Shown: in pieces, positions 18,212-25,958 of the stretch | Position numbering within the stretch: position 1 is the first letter of the stretch | Layout: each line of letters opens with the position of its first letter | The notes under the pieces: model-generated | The model's database searches: none | The model's input: only the letters and a program-made list of their open reading frames with translations | Told to the model about the DNA's origin: nothing | DNA from: Runella salmonicolor | GTDB taxonomy: Bacteria > Bacteroidota > Bacteroidia > Cytophagales > Spirosomataceae | Assembly: GCF_024158025.1 (NCBI RefSeq) | Contig: NZ_JAMZEL010000008.1 | Span: 186,001 to 250,000 of the forward strand | DNA: 64,000 bases | Reading direction: 5' to 3' | Program-made: the position numbers and the translations under genes

Positions 18212-19273
18212 ATGAAATTCAGAAACTACCTCCAGGCAATCGACGGAGTGGCCATCTATCCGCTCATTGGGCTGCTCATTTTTACCGGTCTATTTATCGG
18301 TTTGGTTTGGTACCTCTTTCGTATGGACAAGCAGACCATCCAAAAGATGAGTAATCTTCCGCTGGAAGACGGCACCGTCCGAAACATCCTCTCCACTTTT
18401 CTGCTGCTTTTTGTGACTTCAGGCGCTTTTGCGCAGGCAGAAGCCCCCAAAGCAGGAAACAAAGAATTGGTGACGTACCTTATCTTGATGATTTTGCTGT
18501 TGGTCATCGCAGCTGTGGTTGCAGTTTTGGTACAGGTGTTGTTGTTGCTGAAAAAAATCTCGGCAAAAACGCAAACCTCCGAACAAGCAGTTGAAGACCT
18601 ACGTGGCGACAAAGCACCGCTGTTCAGCGCCCGTTGGTGGCAACGCTGGACGGGCTTCGGGGTTCAGCTCGAAGACGAGCAACGTATCCTTATCACTGGC
18701 CACGACTACGACGGAATCCACGAACTCGACAACCGTATGCCACCTTGGCTCGCTTTCCTTTTTCAAGGGACTATCTTGTTCGCCTTTGTGTATTTGATTT
18801 ATTATCACCTAACGGGCGCAGGAGATTTGCCGATGGCCGAACTTGAAAAAGAAACGCTCGTCATCGAAGCTAAAAAAGCCGCCTTCCTTGAAAAAGCATC
18901 GGCCAAAATAAACGAGAATACCGTGACACTTCTTACTGATGCCAAAACCATTGAAGAAGGTAAAGCTATTTTTGCCGCCAATTGCGCCGCCTGCCACGCG
19001 GCCGACGGTGGAGGCACGGTAGGCCCGAACCTTACCGACGAATACTGGCTGCACGGTGGCGGCATTAAAAATGTGTTCAAAACCGTCAAATATGGCGTAC
19101 CCGAAAAAGGGATGATTTCGTGGGAAAAGCAGTTAAATCCGCTCAAAATGCAACAGGTTTCCAGTTACATTATTTCGTTGAAAGGAACAAAACCCGCTAG
19201 TCCCAAAGCTCCGCAAGGAGAAGTTTATACCGAAACAACAGCGAAAACGGATAGCACCGTTGCCTTGAAATAA
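18212..19273 (+). CDS. ccoP: Fused CcoQ-CcoP subunit of cbb3 oxidase
   Basis: 353 residues. The first ~50 residues look like a complete CcoQ (one helix, then FRMDKQTIQKMSNLPLED). They run straight into a segment resembling a CcoP signal or first helix (ILSTFLLLFVTSGAFAQ). Two further helices follow (about 92-118 and 190-205), then the conserved TGHDYDGIHELDNRMPPWL and a c-type haem domain with CAACH at residues 258-262. Only one CxxCH is present; many proteobacterial CcoP proteins have two. CcoP passes electrons from cytochrome c to CcoO. There is no stop codon between the CcoQ-like and CcoP-like parts, so this reads as a real fusion. Confidence 0.9.
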   Translation: MKFRNYLQAIDGVAIYPLIGLLIFTGLFIGLVWYLFRMDKQTIQKMSNLPLEDGTVRNILSTFLLLFVTSGAFAQAEAPKAGNKELVTYLILMILLLVIAAVVAVLVQVLLLLKKISAKTQTSEQAVEDLRGDKAPLFSARWWQRWTGFGVQLEDEQRILITGHDYDGIHELDNRMPPWLAFLFQGTILFAFVYLIYYHLTGAGDLPMAELEKETLVIEAKKAAFLEKASAKINENTVTLLTDAKTIEEGKAIFAANCAACHAADGGGTVGPNLTDEYWLHGGGIKNVFKTVKYGVPEKGMISWEKQLNPLKMQQVSSYIISLKGTKPASPKAPQGEVYTETTAKTDSTVALK

Positions 19274-19281
19274 CATTGAAC

Positions 19282-19314
19282 GTCAGCATGTTGGTTGTAT
19301 TCTGACATGCTGAC
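19282..19314. repeat. Perfect intercistronic hairpin between ccoQP and ccoG
   Basis: 10-bp perfect stem GTCAGCATGT / ACATGCTGAC with a 13-nt loop, in the 69-bp gap. There is no T-tract after it. Confidence 0.75.
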
Positions 19315-19342
19315 ACCCCATTCCACTTTGACATTCTCAACC

Positions 19343-20755
19343 ATGAATCCCCTCGATACACACCCCGATTTTGATGAATCGTTTCGCGATAATTTCGCAG
19401 CAGTAGACAACACTACGGGCAAACGAAACTGGTTTTTTCCGCAAAAACCAACGGGAAAATGGCATAATCGCCGCGTGTGGTTCACGATATTCCAACTCAG
19501 CGTGATGTTTGGCTTGCCTTTTATTAAGGTCAACGGGCAGCCTTTATTTCTCTTCAATATTTTAGAGCGAAAATTTATCATCTTCGGGATTTTCATCGGG
19601 CCACAAGATTATTGGCTCTTTGGACTCATGATGATTTCATTTTTTGTGTTTATCGTTTTGTTTACCACCGTCTTCGGGCGAGTATGGTGCGGATGGGCTT
19701 GTCCGCAAACGGTATTCATGGAAATGGTTTTTCGTAAAATCGAGTACGTTATCGAGGGAGATTGGAAAGCACAGCGGGCCTTGGAGAAAGCCCCCTGGAA
19801 CAACGAAAAAATCGTCAAACGAACCCTCAAAGTGGTGGTTTTTATGACTGTTTCATTTCTGATTGCCAATCTTTTATTGAGCTATTTTGTCGGCGTTGAC
19901 CGCTTGTGGCGCATTGTTTCGGAGCCTATCACTGAGCACTTGACGCTGTTTTTGGGAATTTGTGCGTTCACGCTGATTTTCTTCTTCAATTTTGCATGGC
20001 TACGCGACCAAGCCTGCACCGTTGTATGTCCTTATGGACGTTTACAGGGTGTTTTGTTGGATAAAAATTCAGTCGTGATTGCATACGACTACAAACGCGG
20101 TGAACCGCGCGAAAAACTACACAAAGGCAAAGAACGCACCGCTGGCGACTGCATCAACTGCTTTCAATGTGTGAATGTGTGTCCTACCGGAATCGACATC
20201 CGTAACGGTACCCAAATGGAGTGTGTCAATTGCACCGCTTGTATCGATGCCTGCGACAACATCATGGAGAAAGTAAATCTGCCCAAGGGTTTGATTCGCT
20301 TCGACTCCGAAAACAACATTGCAAGTGGCAAAAGCAAGTTAATAACAACCAGAACCATTGCGTACGCCGTTGTTTTAACGGCATTATGGGTGGCCTTGGG
20401 CTACGCCATTCTGACCCGCGACGACACCGAAACCACCATGCTTCGGGTGCCCGGCTCTCGCTACATCGAGAATCCAGACGGTAGCATCAGTAATTTATAC
20501 ACCTTCAAACTTTTCAATAAAACCAATCACGCCATCAACCCCGAAATGCGGATTCTTTTTCCGAAAGGCAGTCTGAAATTTGCGGGGATTCCCAGTTTGC
20601 ACCTCGACGGAGCAGGGATGGTAGAAGGGTCGGTGTTTATTACCATTCCCAAAACCGAAATTGCCAACCGCAGAACGGAAGTCAAATTGGCTATTTATGC
20701 AGGCAGTGAAAAACTGGAAGAGTTTAAAACCACGTTTATTGCACCGGAAGAATAG
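19343..20755 (+). CDS. ccoG: Cytochrome c oxidase accessory protein CcoG (FixG)
   Basis: 470 residues from the ATG at 19343. An upstream TTG is in frame, but it would place coding sequence inside the hairpin at 19282-19314. Membrane helices occur in the first ~230 residues, including GRVWCGWACPQTVFMEM. Two cluster-binding motifs follow (CINCFQCVNVCP and CVNCTACIDACD), giving two predicted 4Fe-4S clusters. A further helix and a C-terminal Ig-like domain close the protein. CcoG is implicated in copper delivery and reduction for cbb3 oxidase assembly. The operon position agrees. Confidence 0.95.
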   Translation: MNPLDTHPDFDESFRDNFAAVDNTTGKRNWFFPQKPTGKWHNRRVWFTIFQLSVMFGLPFIKVNGQPLFLFNILERKFIIFGIFIGPQDYWLFGLMMISFFVFIVLFTTVFGRVWCGWACPQTVFMEMVFRKIEYVIEGDWKAQRALEKAPWNNEKIVKRTLKVVVFMTVSFLIANLLLSYFVGVDRLWRIVSEPITEHLTLFLGICAFTLIFFFNFAWLRDQACTVVCPYGRLQGVLLDKNSVVIAYDYKRGEPREKLHKGKERTAGDCINCFQCVNVCPTGIDIRNGTQMECVNCTACIDACDNIMEKVNLPKGLIRFDSENNIASGKSKLITTRTIAYAVVLTALWVALGYAILTRDDTETTMLRVPGSRYIENPDGSISNLYTFKLFNKTNHAINPEMRILFPKGSLKFAGIPSLHLDGAGMVEGSVFITIPKTEIANRRTEVKLAIYAGSEKLEEFKTTFIAPEE

Positions 20756-20758
20756 CGA

Positions 20759-20809
20759 TTGGTGGCTGGTGAACCGTAGGCGGTTTATTTATCTATTACC
20801 AGCCACCAA
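20759..20809. repeat. Nested hairpin between ccoG and ccoH
   Basis: A perfect 12-bp outer stem TTGGTGGCTGGT (20759-20770) with ACCAGCCACCAA (20798-20809) encloses a small stem AACCG/CGGTT (20772-20776, 20781-20785). It is the third consecutive cco hairpin and lacks a T-tract. Confidence 0.78.
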
Positions 20810-20835
20810 CTACTCTCCACAAACTATTTAAAATT

Positions 20836-21270
20836 ATGAAAATCTCTTGGGGTACTGGCATTTGGGTTCTGTATGGCTCGTTTGTCTTGTTGATACTGAC
20901 GATGGTGGGCATGAGTGTAGTCCAAAAAATAGACTTGGTGACGGATAAGTATTACGAAGAAGAAATACAATACCAAGGTAAAATTGATAAAATCAAAAAC
21001 GCTAAAAGTTTGGCGGCTCCGCTGGTTTGGGAAGTGACAGACACTGGTATTAAAATCAACTATCCTAAGGAGTTACAAAACATAAGTGGTGTTGTAAACT
21101 TCTATTGTCCTTCCGACAACAGTAAAGATTTTAGCGTAAAAATCCAGCCCGATTTAGGGAATACGCAGTACATTCCAACCCAAAACGCGGCAGCGGGGCG
21201 TTACAGAATTCAATTCGACTGGAAATCAGGAGAAATGGGGTATTGGAACGAAGGAATCGTAAATTTATAG
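20836..21270 (+). CDS. ccoH: CcoH / FixH family protein
   Basis: 144 residues. One N-terminal membrane helix (GIWVLYGSFVLLILTMVGM) precedes a periplasmic domain with the FixH opening LVTDKYYEEEIQYQGKID. CcoH stabilises assembly of the cbb3 complex. It lies between ccoG and the SafE-like gene (12 bp), as in many cco clusters. Confidence 0.9.
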   Translation: MKISWGTGIWVLYGSFVLLILTMVGMSVVQKIDLVTDKYYEEEIQYQGKIDKIKNAKSLAAPLVWEVTDTGIKINYPKELQNISGVVNFYCPSDNSKDFSVKIQPDLGNTQYIPTQNAAAGRYRIQFDWKSGEMGYWNEGIVNL

Positions 21271-21282
21271 AAAGTAAATACT

Positions 21283-21984
21283 ATGTTTTACCTCGCATTT
21301 ACTTTAGGCCTAATGAGCAGTCTCCACTGTGTGGGGATGTGCGGGCCTATTGCGCTGGCGTTGCCGGTTCACCACCGGTCAACGTTCGGAAAAATGCTGG
21401 GGATTTTGATGTATAACGCGGGTCGCGCCATTACCTACAGTTTGCTTGGGGTATTGTTTGGATTTGCGGGTAGTGCGTTGAATTTTGGAGGATTGCAGCG
21501 TGGCCTCTCGATTGGAACGGGCCTTTTTTTGTTGGGTACGGTGGCGTATTCATCACATTGGCTCGACCAGCTTTCGGCTCCTATACCCTTGCAAAAAGGG
21601 GTTCAATGGATAAAAAAGAGGCTGAGTTCGCTGCTTTCTCGTCGAAGTTTCCCTGCATTGTTTCTGCTTGGTACGCTCAATGGTTTATTGCCGTGCGGGC
21701 TTGTGTACATGGCACTTATTAGCTCCGTTGCCTTGGGCAACCCGTGGGAGGGGGGGCTATTTATGGCCCTTTTTGGGGCGGGCACGATTCCCGCCATGAG
21801 TGCCGTGGCATTTGTAAAAACGTTTATCTCGACCAAATTTCGTAACCAAGCCCGCCGCCTCATGCCCGCTTTTGTGGCGGCGGTGGCGATTTTATTGATT
21901 TTACGGGGTCTGGAAGTGAAAGGCTGGCCGATGTTGGGGTTGGAAGCGCGCGAGATTCCTGTTTGTCATGGGGCTGTTAAGTAG
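21283..21984 (+). CDS. SafE/TauE-like membrane protein of the cco cluster
   Basis: 233 residues, about six membrane helices. The N-terminal motif LMSSLHCVGMCGPIALALP and the second half-repeat LLGTLNGLLPCGLVYMAL, each with a conserved Cys-Gly or Pro-Cys-Gly, match the COG2836 group (named sulfite exporter TauE/SafE or urease-accessory-like), regularly found beside ccoGH. A role in copper supply or thiol-disulfide transfer for oxidase assembly is inferred from context, not shown. It is the last gene of the cco operon, 12 bp after ccoH. Confidence 0.82.
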   Translation: MFYLAFTLGLMSSLHCVGMCGPIALALPVHHRSTFGKMLGILMYNAGRAITYSLLGVLFGFAGSALNFGGLQRGLSIGTGLFLLGTVAYSSHWLDQLSAPIPLQKGVQWIKKRLSSLLSRRSFPALFLLGTLNGLLPCGLVYMALISSVALGNPWEGGLFMALFGAGTIPAMSAVAFVKTFISTKFRNQARRLMPAFVAAVAILLILRGLEVKGWPMLGLEAREIPVCHGAVK

Positions 21985-21989
21985 GCCAA

Positions 21990-22126
21990 TCCGGGTATCT
22001 CGCATCTTAAACACCACGACAAAGTTGCCCGAACTAAAATTCAATTCGTCCGTAGCATCGGCTACCAAAACTATGTTCGGCCAATCGGATGGCATCTTTG
22101 TATTCACCAATGGTAGGATACGACAT
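21990..22126 (-). pseudogene. Decayed N-terminal fragment of a kinase-like gene
   Basis: On the minus strand an ATG at 22126 opens MSYPTIGEYKDAIRLAEHSFG and stops after 30 codons. A shifted frame then reads ELNFSSGNFVVVFKMRD before similarity ends at the SafE gene. The two pieces together resemble the start of Bacteroidota protein-kinase-like proteins, as I recall them (xYPTIGEYxxAI... then SGNFAVVFKM). A frameshift plus truncation after ~45 codons makes it a remnant. The family assignment is from memory of the pattern and needs a search. Confidence 0.5.
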
Positions 22127-22218
22127 TTTTGTAAAATTGTTTCGGTTTTGTATCTTCGCATCACAGGCTTTGTCCAACAAACCAGCATTGCTTTTTTAAG
22201 TTATAAACAGCACTCCCG

Positions 22219-22416
22219 ATGAAAACAAAAACAATAGCCAAGCCTTATTTTCTCAAACTTCCCAAAACCTACGCCGCAGAAGAGATTATTGCGGCAGGAG
22301 GTACTACTGCATTTGGCAAACAGACTGGCTATGACCCCAAGAAGTTTTATGACATCAAGGGAGAGGGGCTTTCGAACGAGGAAATCGAACAAGCCCTCAA
22401 AATGCTATCAAAATAA
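22219..22416 (+). CDS. Antitoxin-like protein of a VapBC-type pair
   Basis: 65 residues, no recognisable DNA-binding motif by eye. It starts MKTKTIAKPYFLKLPKTYAAEEI and ends SNEEIEQALKMLSK. Size, charge and position just before a PIN-domain gene identify it as the likely antitoxin. Its TAA stop overlaps the ATG of the toxin by one base (TAATG), implying translational coupling. Antitoxins of this class bind and block the PIN nuclease and usually repress the operon. It is downstream of the decayed kinase fragment, consistent with a locus prone to turnover. Confidence 0.7.
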   Translation: MKTKTIAKPYFLKLPKTYAAEEIIAAGGTTAFGKQTGYDPKKFYDIKGEGLSNEEIEQALKMLSK

Positions 22417-22868
22417 TGAATTTGCTTTTTGATACCAACATCATTCTTCAGGTAACCCGTAAAGAGGGAGGTTTGGAGCTTCTCAAAAAGCTCAATCCTA
22501 ACCACCATCTAATTTATATTTCCTTCGTAAACGTAGCCGAAATTCAATCCATTGCCTACCGAAAAGGCTGGAATGAGGTAAAATCAGGACGTCTGGAAGC
22601 ATTTTTGAACCTTGTTCGGGTAATTGAAGTAAGCGATATTCTGTTACCTTCTTACGTGGGTATAGATGCTTACAGTCAACGTAATCATCCTCACTATGCA
22701 CATTACCCTTTTCGTACCCCACGAAATATGGGTAAAAACGACCTCTGGATTGCGGCTACGGCCTCGCTTCTCAATCTGGAACTCGTCACCATAGATGGCG
22801 ATTTTGACCATCTTCAAGGCACTTTTCTAAATCTTCGTAAAATCATACCTGCGTTTTTACAACCCTAA
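22416..22868 (+). CDS. PIN-domain ribonuclease toxin (VapC-like)
   Basis: 150 residues, one PIN domain. The acidic active-site positions are visible: Asp6 in LLFDTNII, Glu42 in NVAEIQSI, Asp109 in KNDLWIAATA and Asp127/Asp129 in TIDGDFDHL. VapC toxins cleave RNA, often initiator tRNA or rRNA, when freed from the antitoxin; the target here is unknown. The gene overlaps the antitoxin by one base. All catalytic acids are present, so the toxin looks intact. Confidence 0.85.
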   Translation: MNLLFDTNIILQVTRKEGGLELLKKLNPNHHLIYISFVNVAEIQSIAYRKGWNEVKSGRLEAFLNLVRVIEVSDILLPSYVGIDAYSQRNHPHYAHYPFRTPRNMGKNDLWIAATASLLNLELVTIDGDFDHLQGTFLNLRKIIPAFLQP

Positions 22869-23207
22869 GCCTCCGTTGCTGTGTTTTTCTTTATTTGGTA
22901 CGTAAGCCCGCCCAATCCCCATTTGTCACGGCGAATAATGTTCTGTGACTTTTGTTACATTTCTGGGCTGAGACTCAACCCCTATGCTTCCTAGCGCCAG
23001 CCTTTATGAGTTTAGGTATCAAGCCACCCTGTTCGTTAACTCCTATTAATTAAGGTATTACGACTAATCACTTCTTATTTCCATAAAGATTCGAGGCGCT
23101 TTTTCTCTTCAGATTCTCATGACAGTTTTTAGCTATACATGACGATTATCATATTTTACTCGGCCAAAGAAGTTGATTTTTGATAAAGTTACCTTTCAGT
23201 ATTCACC
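22869..23207. other. Intergenic control region upstream of hemN
   Basis: 339 bp without a gene. It contains a distal imperfect palindrome TGTGAC-TTTT-GTTACA (22944-22959) and a proximal FNR-type site at 23139-23152. No ORF of note and no terminator-like hairpin with a T-tract for vapC is evident. Confidence 0.55.
23139..23152. promoter_or_regulatory. FNR-type operator upstream of hemN
   Basis: ATGAC-GATT-ATCAT has the TGA-N6-TCA geometry and is centred about 62 bp upstream of the hemN ATG. That leaves room for a class II activator site at -41.5 with a start site some 20 nt before the codon. Confidence 0.62.
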
Positions 23208-24569
23208 ATGAATAGTCAGCTCTTACAAAAATATAACGTCCCTGGCCCGCGCTATACGAGTTATCCAACGGTGCCTTATTGGGACAAAACCCCTGTAACA
23301 GACGAGCGTTGGAAAAACCTCGTAAACGACACTTTTGAAGTAAGCAACGCCACCCAAGGCATCAGTCTTTATATCCATTTGCCATTTTGCGAGCGCCTTT
23401 GCACCTATTGCGGCTGCAATACCCGTATCACGGTCAATCACAAAGTAGAGCACCCTTATATTGAGGCGTTGTTGAAAGAATGGCAACTTTACACTGACTT
23501 CTTACCCAATCGTCCCCAACTGCGGGAAATTCACTTAGGCGGGGGCACTCCTACTTTTTTTAGCCCCGAAAACCTGAAAAGACTCATTAATGGATTGCTC
23601 GCAAAGGCCGATGTTCACTCCGATGCAGAATTTGGGTTTGAGGCTCATCCCGCCAATACAACCGATGAGCACTTAACGGCACTTTACGAAGTAGGTTTTC
23701 GACGCATAAGCATTGGTGTTCAGGATTTTAACCCGATTGTCTTAGAGCTTATCAACCGCCCGCAAACCTACGAACAGGTGCAACACCTGACCGAAAAAGC
23801 ACGCGAAATCGGTTATACTTCGGTCAATTATGATTTAGTGTACGGGTTGCCCCAACAGCAAATCAGTACCGTGGCTAAGACCATCAGTGAAGTGATTCAA
23901 CTACGCCCCGACCGGATTGCGCTTTATAGCTACGCCCACGTACCTTGGGTAAAACCCGGACAGCGAAAATTTACGGAAGCAGATTTACCCGATGCCGCCA
24001 AAAAACTGGCGATTTACGACAATTGTCGGGAAGCTTTAGAAACGGCGGGCTATACCGACATCGGTATGGACCATTTCGCCTTACCAACCGATGGCCTCTA
24101 CGAAGCCGTTCAACAAAAACGCCTACATCGCAATTTTATGGGTTATACCACCACCCAGACCAATTTGCTGATTGGACTGGGCGTATCAGCTATCAGTGAT
24201 TGTTGGTGGGGCTATGCACAAAATGAAAAGACCGTTGAGAAGTATTACGAACGACTCAAATCCAACGAACTTCCTTTGTTTAGAGGCCACGTACTGACCC
24301 GCGAAGACCTGATACTGCGCCGTCACATCCAACGATTGATGTGCAATTTTGAAACAACTTGGTACGATTCAAAAGAACAGTGTAAAGAGCTGTATGATGC
24401 ACTTGCCCGATTGGAAGAACCCGAAAAAGATGGGTTGGTCATCATCGAGCCGTATCATCTGGTTGTGACCGAAAAAGGGAGAAATTTTATACGCAACATC
24501 AGTATGGCCTTCGATGCCCGCCTTTGGAATGATATTCCACAAACGGCCATTTTCAGTCAGGTATTTTAA
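23208..24569 (+). CDS. hemN: Oxygen-independent coproporphyrinogen III oxidase HemN
   Basis: 453 residues, full length. Radical-SAM cluster motif CERLCTYCGC (Cx3CxxC) sits near residue 63, preceded by LYIHLPFCE, with GGGTPTFF and the HemN-specific N-terminal PGPRYTSYPTVPYW. It decarboxylates coproporphyrinogen III to protoporphyrinogen IX without oxygen, feeding haem synthesis under microaerobic conditions. An FNR-type operator lies upstream and the PAS kinase and receiver-CRP genes follow on the same strand (145 bp), so regulation of haem supply together with cbb3 oxidase is the simplest reading. Confidence 0.97.
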   Translation: MNSQLLQKYNVPGPRYTSYPTVPYWDKTPVTDERWKNLVNDTFEVSNATQGISLYIHLPFCERLCTYCGCNTRITVNHKVEHPYIEALLKEWQLYTDFLPNRPQLREIHLGGGTPTFFSPENLKRLINGLLAKADVHSDAEFGFEAHPANTTDEHLTALYEVGFRRISIGVQDFNPIVLELINRPQTYEQVQHLTEKAREIGYTSVNYDLVYGLPQQQISTVAKTISEVIQLRPDRIALYSYAHVPWVKPGQRKFTEADLPDAAKKLAIYDNCREALETAGYTDIGMDHFALPTDGLYEAVQQKRLHRNFMGYTTTQTNLLIGLGVSAISDCWWGYAQNEKTVEKYYERLKSNELPLFRGHVLTREDLILRRHIQRLMCNFETTWYDSKEQCKELYDALARLEEPEKDGLVIIEPYHLVVTEKGRNFIRNISMAFDARLWNDIPQTAIFSQVF

Positions 24570-24713
24570 AACTGCTCTGAACTCTTAGGGATGATTTTAT
24601 ATAATAAACTTTCAAATACCTGAATATCAATAAAATATCTAATTAAAAATTGGCTATTTTATATACCTATTCAATTAACACTTGCAAAAATCACAATAAC
24701 CTCCGTATTTGGT

Positions 24714-25952
24714 ATGTTAGAAGTATTTATTCAGCAAACCCAAGCGATGAGAAGACACGTCGAAATGTTACATGCACTCTTTAAAAGTGCAACAGAGGGG
24801 ATTATTGTGGTAGATTCATGGGGAGAAATTCAGTTGGTAAATCCCAAAGCACAGGCGCTGTTTGGGTATGATGAAGGAGAATTGCTCGGCAAGAAAATTG
24901 AGACCCTTATTCCTCAACGGTACGCAAAAAAGCACGTTGATCACCGCATGAATTACGCCCAGCAACCCAAAGCCAGAAGTATGGGCGGCAATTTTGATTT
25001 AAAAGCCAAACGCAAAGATGATAGCGAGTTTCCAGTGGAAGTGAGCCTGAGTCCGTTTAGTACCAGCGACGGTGACTACATCGTTAGCTTTATTATTGAT
25101 ATTTCGGAACGAAAAAAACAAGAAGTTGCGCTGCTTGAAGCCCACCACGAAATCCAAAACCTAAACGCTGACTTAGAAAAACGGGTCGAACAACGTACTA
25201 GGGAGCTAGCCCGGGCAATGGAAGAGCTCGAACAATCAAAGCAGGAAGTAATGCGGGCCCTCGAAAAAGAGCGCCAACTGAATGATATGAAAACGAAATT
25301 TGTGACCATTGCCTCGCACGAGTTCCGCACTCCTTTGGCCACAATCTTGTCATCAGCCTCATTGATTGGGCGTTATGTCCACAGTGAAGAAGATGAAAAA
25401 CGTCAAAAACACGTTCAACGCATAAAATCGACGGTCAATAATCTGACCGAAATTTTGAACGATTTCTTATCATTGGGAAAACTAGAAGAAGGTCAAATAC
25501 GGAACGTGCCTGTGGTGTTTAATCTTTACGAATTTTGCAAAGAAATGGTGGATGAACTCCGCTCGGTCTGTAAAGAAAATCAGCAGGTACTGTACGAACA
25601 TACTGGCGACTCAGAGGTATGCATAGACCGGCATTTACTCAAAAACGTGCTCATCAACCTTATTTCCAATGCCGCAAAATATTCGGGAGAAGGAAAAGAC
25701 ATCTTTTTAAGCACCGAAAAAGTTGATTCAAAGCTCAATATTGTTATTCGGGACCAAGGAATCGGTATTCCTGAGCAAGATGTTCCCTATGTATTTGACC
25801 GGTTTTTTCGGGCGCAAAATTCAGGAACCATTCAAGGTACTGGACTAGGGCTCAACATTGTATACAAATATGTTCAGTTGATGAATGGTGATATTCACCT
25901 TGACAGTAAGCTCAATGAAGGTACCCGTGTTTCTCTTGTACTTCCCACTTAA
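24714..25952 (+). CDS. Cytosolic PAS-domain sensor histidine kinase
   Basis: 412 residues, no membrane segment. A PAS domain (about residues 15-135; ATEGIIVVDSWGEIQLVNPKA) ends in a PAC-like region, then a coiled coil (about 140-190, EKRVEQRTRELARAMEELEQ), a HisKA domain with the phospho-acceptor His202 in ASHEFRTPL, and an HATPase with NVLINLISNAAKYS and GTGLGLNIV. The PAS resembles FixL-type sequence, but I see no His in the position expected for the FixL haem ligand (the local text is QPKARSMGG), so haem sensing is not supported. It is 6 bp before the response regulator and almost certainly its partner. The signal is unknown; the gene context suggests redox or oxygen. Confidence 0.9.
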   Translation: MLEVFIQQTQAMRRHVEMLHALFKSATEGIIVVDSWGEIQLVNPKAQALFGYDEGELLGKKIETLIPQRYAKKHVDHRMNYAQQPKARSMGGNFDLKAKRKDDSEFPVEVSLSPFSTSDGDYIVSFIIDISERKKQEVALLEAHHEIQNLNADLEKRVEQRTRELARAMEELEQSKQEVMRALEKERQLNDMKTKFVTIASHEFRTPLATILSSASLIGRYVHSEEDEKRQKHVQRIKSTVNNLTEILNDFLSLGKLEEGQIRNVPVVFNLYEFCKEMVDELRSVCKENQQVLYEHTGDSEVCIDRHLLKNVLINLISNAAKYSGEGKDIFLSTEKVDSKLNIVIRDQGIGIPEQDVPYVFDRFFRAQNSGTIQGTGLGLNIVYKYVQLMNGDIHLDSKLNEGTRVSLVLPT

Positions 25953-25958
25953 TAGTAA

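Noticed and set aside
22944..22959. TGTGAC-TTTT-GTTACA as a CRP/FNR site for hemN
   Set aside because: One mismatch and about 250 bp from the start codon; the site at 23139-23152 is better placed. Kept only as a note in the gap description.
22971..22985. CTGAGA-containing segment resembling a TPP riboswitch core
   Set aside because: The other conserved TPP boxes are absent and the downstream gene is hemN, which is not a TPP target.
24714..25952. FixL-like haem-based oxygen sensor
   Set aside because: The PAS domain lacks the histidine at the haem-ligand position, so FixL function is not claimed.
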